Source: Siphonodentalium dalli
Lineage: Eukaryota > Mollusca > Scaphopoda > Gadilida > Siphonodentaliidae
Reading direction: 5' to 3'
Assembly: GCA_032622095.1 (NCBI GenBank)
Contig: CP136066.1
Coordinates: 44,777,835 to 44,841,834, forward strand
Length of the DNA stretch: 64,000 nt
Below, one piece after another: positions 47,894 to 58,487 of this stretch (position 1 is the stretch's first letter; every line of letters begins with the position of its first letter). The notes beneath the pieces are model-generated. The model did no database searches, was not told the DNA's origin, and saw nothing but the letters and a program-made list of their open reading frames with translations. A program made the translations under genes and the position numbers.

Positions 47894-50760
47894 AAATCGA
47901 TGGACTCAAAAACGGCTAAGCCAATTTCGATGAAATTTGGTATATGGGGGTATTTTCGGCCGGAGACGAACATAGGCATATTGATTTTCAGATCCGATGT
48001 CAACTTTTCACGTGCCGAGGTCAAATCTGTTTTTACGCCGTTTTGCGCTAATATATTTCAGTTCGGTGCTCACAAATCGATTCGATATAGCGCGAATAAT
48101 AAATTGCCAGTCATATAATTTGCACGATTAGAATCTGTGGCGTTTCATCTTTCCAACGATATATAATATGTATGTATCTGTTTTAGTTATCTGCCTCAAT
48201 TATTAAGAAGAAGTGGTACGATCTTCTATCAGGGTAAAAAGAATGCGTAACTTCTATGACGTCGTTAGAGGTCATAAAGTTAGATCACGTTAACTCTCAC
48301 CCGGCCGATGCATCTGACTGTTTCAGACGTCTTGGCGATATCTCGGGCACCGCTTTATCTTTACGTTGAAACTTGATCATTAATGAGCGTGTGTAAATGT
48401 GGCGCGTTTATATACTTGAGTGGAAATCAAATCGGGCTAAAAGGTCAAATCGGGTAAAACCGGATGGATTTCGACGGGTACTTTTGTCGGGTACTTTTGT
48501 TCGGGCAGTGTTTTGGACGGGTCAAATCGTGACCCCACTTGACCTTGGCCTTCAAAATAGACAATTCAAGGTCAAACCCCGGACGAAGTCGGGTCACCTT
48601 CTAGTCTATTATATATTTTGAAAGATCTGTGTGTGTATGTGTTTGTTTGTGTGTGTGTTTGTTTGTGTGTGTGTTTGAAATCGATGGACTCCAAAACGAC
48701 TAAGCCAATTTCGATGAAATTTGGTATTTTAGGGTATTTTCGGCCGGAGACGAACATAGGCATATTTATTTGTCCGTGCGAGGTCAACTTTTCACGTGCG
48801 GAGGTCAAATCTATTTTTACGCCGTTTTTGCGCTAATATATTTCAGTTCGGTGCTCACAAATCGATACGATATAGCGCGAATAATAAATTGCCAGTCATA
48901 TAATTTGCACGGTTAGAATCTGTGTGGCTTCATCTTTCCAACGATATATAATATGTATGTATCCGTTTTAGTTATCTGCCTCAATTATTAGGTACAAGTG
49001 GTACAATGCTTTTATCGGGATAAAATCAATGCGTAATTTCTATGACGTCGTCAGAGGTCATAAAGTTAGATTACGTTAACTCTCACCCTGCCGATGCATT
49101 TGACTGTGTCGCGTTAACTCATCACCGGCCGAGGTATCCGCAAATGACATTGGGCTATATATCTCGAAAACGGGTGTAGCTATCGACTTGAAATTTGGTA
49201 TGTGAATGTATCTTGCCCCGGATACGAATTTTATCGGGTCGCCGAGCACGCGCGACACCAGCTTCGCGCATGCGCAGACCAGATCTAGGAAACGGGTGGA
49301 GCAATCGACTTGAAATTTGGTTTTTGAATAGCCCGGACGAAGTCGGGTCACCTTCTAGTCTATTATATATTTTGAAAGATCTGTGTGTGTGTGTGTGTAT
49401 GTGTTTGTTTGTTTGAAATCGATGGACTCCAAAACGACTAAGCCAATTTCGATGAAATTTGGTATTTTAGGGTATTTTCGGCCGGAGACGAACATAGGCA
49501 TATTTATTTGTCCGTGCGAGGTCAACTTTTCACGTGCGGAGGTCAAATCTATTTTTACGCCGTTTTTGCGCTAATATATTTCAGTTCGGTGCTCACAAAT
49601 CGATTCGATATAGCGCGAATAATAAATTGCCAGTCATATAATTTGCACGGTTAGAATCTGTGTGGCTTCATCTTTCCAACGATATATAATATGTATGTAT
49701 CCGTTTTAGTTATCTGCCTCAATTATTAGGTACAAGTGGTACGGGGATCTTTTATCAGGATAAAATCACTGCGTAACTTCTATGACGTCGTCAGAGGTCA
49801 TAAAGTTAGATTACGTTAACTCTCACCCTGCCGATGCATTTGACTGTGTCGCGTTAACTCATCACCGGCCGAGGTATCCGCAAATGACATTGGGCTATAT
49901 ATCTCGTAAACGGGTGTAGCTATCGACTTGAAATTTGGTATGTGAATGTATCTTGCCCCGGATACGAATTTTATCGGGTCGCCGAGCACGTGCGACACCA
50001 GCTTCGCGCATGCGCAGACCAGATCTAGGAAACGGGTGGAGCAATCGACTTGAAATTTGGTTTTTGAATAGCCCGGACGAAGTCGGGTCACCTTCTAGTC
50101 TATTATATATTTTGAAAGATCTGTGTGTGTATCTATCTATCTGTCTGTCTGTCAGTAATCGATGGACTCAAATACGGCTGAGCCAATTTCGATGAAACTT
50201 GGTATGTGGGGGTATTTTCGGGTCAGGACTAACATAGGCTTCCAACGATATATAATATGTATGTATCCGTTTTAGTTATCTGCCTCAATTATTAAGAAGA
50301 AGTGGTACGATCTTCTATCAGGGTAAAAACAATGCGTAACTTCTATGACGTCGTTAGAGGTCATAAAGTTAGATCACGTTAACTCTTAACCTGCCGATGC
50401 ATTTGACTGTTTCAGACGTCTTGGCGATATCTCGGGCACCGATGGTAATTTATCTTTACGTTGAAACTTGATAATTAATGAGCGTGTGTATATGAGGCGC
50501 GTTTATATACTTCAGTGGAAATCAAATCGGGATGGATTTCGACGGGTACTTTTGTTCGGGCACTGTGTTTTGGACGGGTCAAATCGTGACCCCACTTGAC
50601 CTTGACCTTCAAAATAGACAATTCAAGGTCAAAGCCCGGACGAAGTCGGGTCACCTTCTAGTCTTATATATGCGAGTCGACCTATACTCGCATATATAAA
50701 AGAATGCATTGGCACAGGGTTTTCGCAATTCAGGAACCTCCCGCAAGTTTATTCATTCAC
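45650..50760. mobile_element. Hairpin MITE split by the Helitron-like array
   Basis: The left part (45650-45852) has TTTCATGACGGGAGCTGCGC, one partial hairpin and the AT-rich spacer, then GCCAATGCATTA. The right part resumes at 50662 with TCTTATATATGCGAGTCGAC and completes the second hairpin, then GCACAGGGTTTTCGCAATTC. Removing 45853-50661 restores GCATTATCTTATATATGC, which is found uninterrupted at 63302-63317. Confidence 0.8.
45853..50661. mobile_element. Head-to-tail array of six Helitron-like units
   Basis: Units start TCTATTATATATTTTGAAAG and end CACCTTCTAG: 45853-46947, 46948-47837, 47838-48604, 48605-49358, 49359-50098, 50099-50661. Each has a 5' GT-rich stretch, a body starting AATCGATGGACTC, and an imperfect hairpin CCCGGACGAAGTCGGG about 7 bases before the terminal CTAG. 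TC start, CTAG end, 3' hairpin and an A|T target without duplication are Helitron traits. Units 3 and 6 share a different 3' segment (GGACGGGTCAAATCGTGACC). Unit 1 has internal 220-bp and 121-bp duplications. Open frames here on both strands (for example VCECILPRIRILSGRRARA) recur only because the DNA does; no Rep/helicase is present. Confidence 0.85.
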
Positions 50761-50939
50761 TCGTGATATTATAATATGACGACAGCCAGTCACGGACGTT
50801 GTTGTGCCACCGTAACAACATGCATGCAGTCGTGTCGTTAGCCAGTCGGACCGACCAAGACATGCAATGTAATGGCATTTTCGTGACACAGGCTGTAAAT
50901 TGTAAGCACGGAACTGGTAAGCTGACGAAACATGTTAAT

Positions 50940-51180
50940 CCTTCCATTACTGCATGGGGCTTCCTGAATTTTTGCAAAAACCCTGTGCCAGTGCTTTCTC
51001 TTATATATGTGAGTCTCCCATAGGGAGCCTCACATATATAAGATATAATACACTGGCCTAACAATATTTACCTTGACCTTGTAAGCCATGCAGTTCATTC
51101 TCTTATATATATGCGAGGTTCCATATGCACATGCCATTTAATGCTGCACCAGCGCAGCTCCCGTCATGAAAGGTTAATGC
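50940..51180. repeat. Variant family E hairpin pair
   Basis: Hairpin 50985-51058 (CCCTGTGCCAGTGCTTTCTC, CTCCCATAGGGAGCCTCACA) plus a second half-hairpin at 51093-51125. The right flank CAGCGCAGCTCCCGTCATGA mirrors the left flank of the element at 45650. Confidence 0.7.
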
Positions 51181-51184
51181 TATT

Positions 51185-51600
51185 TCAGTGTACATCACGA
51201 TGGAGTAACGTTATTTGACATATTTTGTCATTATGTCATTCAATAGTCCTCAATAATTTACATTTATGAGGTTTCGGGAATGTAATATTATAATATGATT
51301 GCAATTGGTACAGGCCGTTTCCGTACGGGAATCGGCATTCCGTGTTGTTTGCCAGCAATCGGCATTCACGGGGGCTAAGGGAAAGATAACGCCAACATTT
51401 TGTTTGAAACAAAAAATGGGGGAAAATTTAGACGGTTTAAACAATTCCGATGTGGGTATTGATTGTAAAAATATTACATGTTGTTGTTAAAGTGAAATAT
51501 AAATGAAGAACAATCCTTCTTAAAGTAGCTATTTTACACACCCCGTCATTCTTATATATTAATTAAATGAAGCGTCTCTCGATGGCAAAATTGTTTGTTA
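51185..51600. other. Gene 2 intron 2 sequence, mostly unassigned
   Basis: The end (51540-51600) is a fragment of the repeat at 14500 and 22035. The 63-codon frame at 51299-51490 has no domain. Confidence 0.4.
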
Positions 51601-51601
51601 T

Positions 51602-51946
51602 CAGACTCGATTAATTGCCCAAAAATAATGCTAACCACAGTCAACTATAGTATAAAATTTCCCAAAACCTGTTATTTATCAACATTTTGTTCAACGAAAT
51701 TTGGCCGATTGTCAAATATCTGACACACAAAAGCCACTTGATTCTAGAGTTATCCATCTTCATCCGCAATTTGGTCCGAGACCGTCTTCTCGTCGACATT
51801 TTACCAGGCCAATAAAAAGTACCGGTGGTGAAAAATAATAGATTTCAAAAATCGATATCTGATCACTCTAAGCTGGTGGCTTCCTCAAATATTTTTCACC
51901 TCCGAAGACAAAGAAATACTAATTGAGGGGCACTTAATCGGATTCA
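51602..51946. mobile_element. TTAA-flanked MITE, family D, copy 6 (truncated)
   Basis: Contains AATGCTAACCACAGTCAACT, TCATCCGCAATTTGGTCCGA, and the right end CTTAATCGGATTCAG without a clear TTAA. The left terminus is missing. Confidence 0.7.
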
Positions 51947-51954
51947 GCGTTGTC

Positions 51955-52060
51955 CCTTTCATGGTGGGACCTGCGTGGCGCAACATTAAAGACACTGTGC
52001 CAATGCATTTTCTTATATATGCGAGCCGCATATATAAGAGGATGCATTGGTCTAACAATT
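51955..52060. repeat. Family E hairpin, shortened centre
   Basis: CCAATGCATTTTCTTATATA, TGCGAG then CCGCATATATAAGAGGATGC ATTGG: the usual 15-bp centre is lost. The left flank TTTCATGGTGGGACCTGCGT resembles that at 45650. It ends about 65 bp before CUB exon 3. Confidence 0.75.
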
Positions 52061-52123
52061 TTTTATCATTTTTTTATATCATTTTTTCTTACATCGAATT
52101 AATGCGCATTACGTCTCTTCCAG

Positions 52124-52271
52124 ATATTTGAAGGAGATGCTGGACAAAGACAACTCTTGGCTAACATGTCCGGTAATGAGTTGGAACATGATTACACCGG
52201 TACAGAGTTCTATCTTCACTTCAAAACAGGAGTGGTGAACACACGTCCCGGATTCACCATAGCATGGCGAA
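52124..52271 (+). CDS. Gene 2 exon 3: second half of the CUB domain
   Basis: Acceptor ACGTCTCTTCCAG, phase 0 in. Residues 76-124 read IFEGDAGQRQLLANMSGNEL, then TGTEFYLHFKTGVVNTRPGF and TIAWR. Together with exon 2 this gives DYLEIFEGD and the closing FYLHFKTG...GFTIAWR strands of a CUB. An N-glycosylation site lies at the N-M-S. There is no cysteine in either half, where a typical CUB has four. The donor CGAA|GTAAGC is in phase 1; this exon end and donor are the first of nine copies of the following repeat. Confidence 0.9.
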
Positions 52272-52740
52272 GTAAGCATGTTAATCCCAAACCTAATCCG
52301 ATCCCGGAATCACCATAGCATGGCGAAGTAAGCATGTTAATCCCAAACCTAATCCGATCCCGGATTCACCATAGCATGGCGAAGTAAGCATGTTAATCCC
52401 AAACCTAATCCGATCCTGGATTCACCATAGCATGGCGAAGTAAGCATGTTAATCCCAAACCTAATCCGATCCCGGAATCACCATAGCATGGCGAAGTAAG
52501 CATGTTAATCCCAAACCTAATCCGATCCTGGATTCACCATAGCATGGCGAAGTAAGCATGTTAATCCCAAACCTAATCCGATCCGGATTTACCATAGCAT
52601 GGCGAAGTAAGCATGTTAATCCCAAACCTAATCCGATCCCGGATTCACCATAGCATGGCGAAGTAAGCATGTTAATCCCAAACTTAAACCGATCCCGGAT
52701 TCACCAAAGCATGGCGAAGTAAGCATGTTAATCCCAAGCC
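52254..52740. repeat. 56-bp repeat of the CUB exon end plus splice donor, nine copies
   Basis: CATGGCGAAGTAAGCATG occurs at 52263, 52319, 52375, 52431, 52487, 52543, 52598, 52654 and 52710. The unit is GGATTCACCATAGCATGGCG, AAGTAAGCATGTTAATCCCA, AACCTAATCCGATCCC. The first copy is the real exon 3 end; the other eight repeat the last 20 or so exon bases and the GTAAGC donor in the intron. Use of a downstream donor would add about 15 codons and then a stop (TAG). Confidence 0.95.
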
Positions 52741-52762
52741 TAGTTGAAATAGTGTGTTTGAC

Positions 52763-53120
52763 ATTTGTAGAATAAGGTCCCCTGCAGAGGGTGAATTTAG
52801 TAATATATACGCTACCCCATACCGCTATCCCGCCTCATTCTGCTTAGGGCTCATCTTCTGAGAAGTATCTACATAGTCCCAAATTAACATTGTTTTAATT
52901 ACTTTTTCCCTTCTGCTCAGTTTCTATATCCCCTAATTTGCAGAAGTTAAATTGCATAATCGAGGTTCTCTAAGGTTGAGCATCACCAACTTCAACTGGG
53001 AACTTCAATCTGATTCTAGTCCTCAGCAAAATGAGGCTTACCGAGGGTGAATTTTGTGACGCCAGCCCGCCGTGCGCGGGATAGCGTCACTAAATTCACC
53101 ATCTGGAGAGTTCATTCTGC
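52763..53120. mobile_element. MITE with hairpin ends, copy 1 (relative at 58488-58877)
   Basis: Each end is a small hairpin with GAGGGTGAATTTAGT or GAGGGTGAATTTTGTGACGC and its complement. The middle shares AGAAGTATCT, TCCC and TAATTTGCAGA, ATAATCGAGGTTC blocks with 58488-58877. Confidence 0.65.
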
Positions 53121-53404
53121 ATATGACAGTGAATATTTCAAAGCTTGATTAATCGAATCGACAGATCATAATTACATGCATAGAGTCAATTTGCCTCCGC
53201 CTTTTCAAGTCACTCTAATTAGTCGAGATGGAAGCTGGCAAAAACAAATAAATAAATAGAAATAACAAATAATAGAAGATGATGGAACTAATGCATCTGA
53301 TATGATATTCACGCTAGTGTGAGCCGAATATAAATCATTAATTTAAGCCAGATGGCGTGGAATTAGGAGGAGAATGACAGCAATATCACACATGCAAAAC
53401 ATAA

Positions 53405-53790
53405 CATATGTGACCCGCCATATCAAATCCAGTCGTAAGTCGGGATTTTTTTTACCCTGTGCCAATGCATTCTCTTATATATGCGAGTCGACCATAGGTC
53501 GCCTCGCATATATAAGAGAATGCATTGGCCTAACAATTTTTTATCATTTTTTAAAAATAAATGTTTCTTACAATTTAGGACATAAAATAAAAAAACATCC
53601 ATTACTCTGCAGGGAGCCCCACACATATATAGAAGCATATAGAAGAGTGTCGTCTGCTCATGTTTGTCTGGGGCTCTGTATGGGTGAAATTATAAAATTG
53701 TTAAAGAATACAAGAAAACATTATTAAAATTGTAAAAAATTGTTAGGCCAATGCATTCTCTTATATATGCGAGGCGACATATGGTCGCTA
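53405..53790. mobile_element. Family E hairpin MITE, right hairpin broken
   Basis: Starts GACCCGCCATATCAAATCCA as at 32410. First hairpin 53462-53528 is perfect. An insert lies at about 53590-53690; the second hairpin (from 53748) stops halfway at GGCGACATATGGTCG, where other DNA and then a large palindrome begin. Confidence 0.75.
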
Positions 53791-53804
53791 AATGTATATA
53801 AATA

Positions 53805-53966
53805 TAAGGATCAACTGTCATGTGGACTGTTTTTATGGAGATGTAACCGTGAGGTAAGTGGTCATAACTTGTATGTAAAACCCTTCGGGTTTTACACAAG
53901 TTATGACCACTTACCTCATGGTTACATCTCCATAAAAACAGTCCACATGACAGTTAATCCTTATTT
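53805..53966. repeat. 160-bp palindrome
   Basis: ATAAGGATCAACTGTCATGT, GGACTGTTTTTATGGAGATG and GTGGTCATAACTTG on the left are mirrored on the right around a TAAAACCCTTCGGGTTTTA tip. An arm-only copy is at 19155-19235. Confidence 0.9.
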
Positions 53967-54640
53967 ATTTTACATTTTTGTCACTACGTGGCGATTGACT
54001 TTTGGGTCTATGATAAATCATGTGAAAGAGAAATCGTATATACCGAATTTTTCGCCTCGAACCAGATTGGCGAATATTTAGCCCTGTGTATTGTGATGTT
54101 GTGCGAAATCACGGTTGTTGTTCATGTGGAAGTTTCGGGACAATAGCCGACGATTTCCGAAAATCTACGTGTAACTTCGTGACTCTTTGATGTCAAACCA
54201 AGCAACGTGCTGTGCACGAAAACATAACATAATCGAACTAAAAATTTGTTTGTATATAGATTAAATCGCATCCCAACCAGTCCCAACTATCATTATATTA
54301 TATTATTCGTATATTATTGAGGAAATTGTCATACTTGGGTAACTTTTATTTCTAAATCCGTGCCTTTATATTAAGGCCAATACTATAGCAGGAATTGCTT
54401 TGTATATATATGTGTACATAATCAAAGCTTGGCAAACTTGAAGTGAAACGCAGTCGGCTTTCAGAAGCCTTGTACATGGGGATAGTTGCATGCAAATAGA
54501 TTTGTCACAGCAAAGAAAACGATGCGGTTTGTCCGTAAGAAAATCCATTCGAAAACCTCTCGAGGCGGCAAGTATGCGAGCACGGTGGCCTAATTCGAGT
54601 CCGGATCTATTGTGTTGGAGTTTTATTAAACCGGAAGAAT
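53967..54640. other. Gene 2 intron 3 sequence, unassigned
   Basis: Nothing recognised. Confidence 0.4.
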
Positions 54641-56450
54641 CTAATTAAATGGAGAGCCTTCGCTAGGCTGATGCAATGGACATATCCATACGTCCCGCCC
54701 ACCAGTATACTGCATGGTTACTGTTACTACGCACCACAAGCCATCTCAATTTCTCTATCTCTCAGTGCTAAAATGGCTTCCGATGAGAAAGGACTATGTT
54801 GTTAAACGCCATGTAACACGATACTATAGCTTCTTTCTAAATATCACGATTTTCAAGATACCTTTGTGTGTATATATGCATCTTGTAAAAGTGACTGTCG
54901 TTAGAAATAAACAAAAATAGAACCAGTTTTTAAACAAAAAAACAAGTGTGATCGTTAGGCCACGAGGCAACAATAGCACAAAGTGAACTTGTTCGGTGAA
55001 GGTTGCGTGTATACACCGCGAAGCATGTGCAATGTATGAAATTTCGTGTAATTCTCTTGGAAAACATCAGTGTTGATTCTCATTTATACGTACATTGTCG
55101 CATTAATATGGAGGAAGCTTTAGATTCTCAAATGGATTCAGTAAAACGTTCGCAGGAGATCCTACAGGTAAGTGTGAATATCAGACATTTTAACTCAATA
55201 TTACCACGGTGTTATAACAGCAACAAATGTATACATTTATAACGAAAAACACTTCATAAAACACATACTCGCGGCACAATTAATATTCATAACGCATCAT
55301 CAATCGGGACTACTATTTCCGCGTTTTAGTTTGAAATATGTTATATATAAATATTGAAATTTAAATAACACTAGGATCCGAGTGTGGTCGTTGGCATCCA
55401 GCGTAAACAGATGTCTTAGTTACAATTTTTGTATTTAGGAAACCGAACTAAAACATGTATAAATATCGTTCGTCAACCGGACATGTTCCCCATGTACATT
55501 TCAACGTCATTTTAGCTTTTTAACACTTATTTTGCTCTCGTGTTCGTAAATTCCCTATGGCTTACAATGGTAGTTAGGGAACCGCTTGTGGTGCGATTCA
55601 TATCACTGGGCAGACACATGTCGCTTCCGGGTTTAAGCAATCGGCTCATTGGCTATAATGGACCTATCCGTACGTCCCGCCCACCAGTAGACTGTATGGT
55701 TACTGTTACTACGCATCACAAGCCATCTCAATTTCGCTATCTCTTCAGTGCTAAAATGACTTCCGATGAGAAAGGACTGTGTTGTTAAACGCAATGTATG
55801 AAATTTCGTGTAATTCTCTTGGAAACATCAGTGTTGATTCTCATTTATACGTACGTTGTCGCATTAATATGGAGGAAGCTTTAGATTCTCAAATGGATTC
55901 AGTAAAACGTTCGCATGAGATCCTTCAGGTAAGTGTGAATATCAGACATTTTAACTCAATATTACCACGGTGTTATAACAGCAACAAATGTATACAGTTA
56001 TAACGAAAAAAACTTCACATAAAACACATACTCGCGGCACAATTAATATTCATAACGCATCATCGATCGGGACTACTATTTCCACGTTTTAGTTTGAAAT
56101 CTGTTATATATAAATATTGAAATTTAAATAACACTAGGATCCGAGTCTGGTCGTTGGCATTGTTTAATCCAGCGTAAACAGATATCTTAGTTACTTTTTT
56201 ATTTAGGAAACCGAACTAAAACATGTATAAATATCGTTCGTCAACCGGACATGTTCCCCATGTACATTTCAACGTCATTTTAGCTTTTTAACATTTATTT
56301 TGCTCTCGTCTTCGTAAATTCCCTATGGCTTACAATGGTAGTTATGGAACAGCTTGTGGTGCGATTCATATCACTAGGCAGGCACATGTCGCTTCCGGGT
56401 TTAAGCTATCGCCTCATTGGCTATACTTGAAATTGGGGCGGTACCTACGG
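54640..56450. repeat. Duplicated unit carrying a promoter-like block and a small exon-like ORF
   Basis: Copy 1 is about 54640-55530, copy 2 about 55535-56315, and a truncated third (56316-56430) holds only the upstream block (CCCTATGGCTTACAATGGTA to CTCATTGGCTAT). Copies 1 and 2 share CCGATGAGAAAGGACT, CATTAATATGGAGGAAGCTT and a 20-codon ORF (MEEALDSQMDSVKR then S-Q or S-H, EILQ) that ends at CAG|GTAAGTGTG, a perfect splice donor. Copy 1 has about 210 extra bases at 54812-55020. No domain can be recognised in 20 residues. Confidence 0.8.
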
Positions 56451-56589
56451 ATAGGTCCATTGAAATTGGGGCGGTACCTGCGGATAGGTCCATTCATTCT
56501 CGGTATGAACTCTCGCCACATTCGCCTCGTCTTGTAGAATATCAGCCAATACCGTGTTTTCTGTTATATTAATTTTATCTTCTATTTAG

Positions 56590-56734
56590 ATATGGTGAAT
56601 GTTCAATTGTCGGGCGGAGACGGACCGACTTCCGGTCGAGTTGAGATACAACTGGAGGGCGCGTGGAGCAGTGTATGTGACACGTGGTGGGACAGCAACG
56701 CCGCAGATGTCGTCTGCAAAATGCTCGGTCACGG
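56590..56734 (+). CDS. Gene 2 exon 4: first half of SRCR domain 1
   Basis: The acceptor TCTTCTATTTAG opens in phase 1 (joint codon AAT). It encodes residues 126-172, MVNVQLSGGDGPTSGRVEIQ, then GAWSSVCDTWWDSNAADVVC and KMLGH. This is the N-terminal half of a scavenger receptor cysteine-rich domain: the V-x-L-x-G-G start, the G-R-V-E strand, the W-S-S-V-C-D turn and the A-x-V-V-C-x-x-L-G helix. Two of the six group A cysteines are here. The donor is ACGG|GTAAGC, phase 2. The minus-strand frame over the same bases is a shadow. Confidence 0.92.
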
Positions 56735-57075
56735 GTAAGCACTGTCAATGTGGGGACAAATGAAATATACCAATCTATACCAAAGCGCACCAGTCAAACT
56801 TCCTTTCTGACCTTGTCACCGCCTGGGTACTAATATGTGGCTTTCTATATTTAGCGCGGTGATTTCCAGTAAAAATGGCGAAACCGATTGGCCCAAATTT
56901 AAATTCCTATGTGCTTTGAGAACAATTCCCACACTAAAAACTTAATGACAGAATGGAGAATTAGAGCTGTAGTTTTGTTGACGATTTTCGCAAGCCACTC
57001 GTCAAACTTGCAGCAAATTAAAACTATTGTGTTTGACTTGCCATGCGTGTTGTCGTGACAATTTAATCCACAAAC

Positions 57076-57499
57076 TTAAAGTACCCAATCCGATCAGATG
57101 CTCCTAAATTAATATTTCTTTGGCTGTGGGGGTAAACAATATTTGCTTTGAGTCGAGGAACTCACCCATCAACGTTCCGAGTGATCAGATATCGTTTATT
57201 ATTTCTATTGTTTGTGGCCCAGTTACACGCCGTCACAAGGATGGTATCGGTCAAAATTGCTATATTATTACCACTTGATTTTAGAGTTATCCATCTTCAT
57301 CCGTATTTTGTCTGTTTGACCTCGTGTTTCTGTGCCAATTATTAGTACACATCACGAGAAATAACAAACTTCAAAAATCAATATCTGATCACTCTGAGCT
57401 TTGATGGGTGGGTTCCTCGACTCGAATCAAATATTTTTTAACTCCCAAAGCCAAATAAATAGTAATTTAGGAGCGTCTGATCGGATTGAGGACCTTTAA
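57076..57499. mobile_element. TTAA-flanked MITE, family D, copy 7
   Basis: TTAA then AGTACCCAATCCGATC at the left, GGATTGAGGACCT then TTAA at the right; 424 bp. Interior TTTGAGTCGAGGAACTCACC and its inverted partner GGTGGGTTCCTCGACTCGAA show that the family itself is a foldback. Confidence 0.85.
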
Positions 57500-57935
57500 G
57501 GTACCCAAAATGTGGGTAAAATGTCGCCGGTAGCAGCGGTCTTACGGAGTCATCAAGGGAGGTAAACCCTGCATGTATGGAGTTCGGAAATATACTGGTA
57601 TCTTACATATCGATATGTCCCGCTTCTGGCAATAAGTTAAGTGCGTCGGCCGCAACCATGTGAAAGCGCCAGCGATATATGTATGCAGTGAAAGCAGGGG
57701 ACATTTATAAGTGTGTCGTGTATTTATTGACCAATGACCGGGCATGACATAAACTTTATAGTACTATAGGTGTAATTTTTGGATGGAAGAAATAGGGTTA
57801 ATAAATTTTAATTTACTTTTATCGATATCTGACATATGTACGCGAATCTGATCCAAGTCATGGTAAGCATAATACAGTAGTAAGATATAAGTATGAGCCA
57901 ACACAGTCTGTACATGGGCTCAAAATAATGGTGCT
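57500..57935. other. Gene 2 intron 4 sequence, unassigned
   Basis: Nothing recognised. Confidence 0.4.
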
Positions 57936-57937
57936 CG

Positions 57938-58485
57938 ACATTATAGTGTGGGGGCAAATGTAGATCTTGTATACTTTTTTAATAGAAGCAAGCCACTATG
58001 ATTTTCATAACCTATTCAGATTGGAGGGATTTTTAAGACTCTATTCCAATTTTTTATCGAGCCGGATGTAGAACAAGATGAGAGGGTACCGATATGGTGA
58101 AAACGGCTTGTAAATCACCCCTAGCCCTCAAAACGAAAATCGCTAAACAACCCATAATGTTAACTCCGACCTTCCTGAGGACATCTGCTGTTTCGACTAA
58201 ACCAGTAAACCATAAAGGCAAGTGGATCGGATGATTTGGGGACATATCGCGGCTATTTGAGGTAGATTTGCTAAAAAACATGGGCAAACATCCTCGAAAA
58301 TATCCTGATTTTTGCTTGTGATGGCAGCCATCTTGGATTTGGAGGTCACGTGACATTAAAAAATTGGAATAGAGTCCAATTATTTAGCACAAACCATCCC
58401 GATGTTGAAAATATACATGCCATGCTTCTACTAAAAAAGTATACAAGGAACCAGTTTTTGAACACTTGCCCCCACACTATTATTT
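57938..58485. mobile_element. Foldback MITE of about 540 bp
   Basis: ATAGTGTGGGGGCAAATGT at the left against ACACTTGCCCCCACACTAT at the right. Arms continue through TTGTATACTTTTTTAATAGA and ACTCTATTCCAATTTTTTA. Noncoding. Confidence 0.75.
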
Positions 58486-58487
58486 GA

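Noticed and set aside
46543-50195. Recurrent frames on both strands such as VCECILPRIRILSGRRARA and TSAREKLTSHGQINMPMFV
   Set aside because: They recur because the Helitron-like DNA unit recurs; they extend into GT repeats, lack Rep or helicase motifs and occur on both strands.
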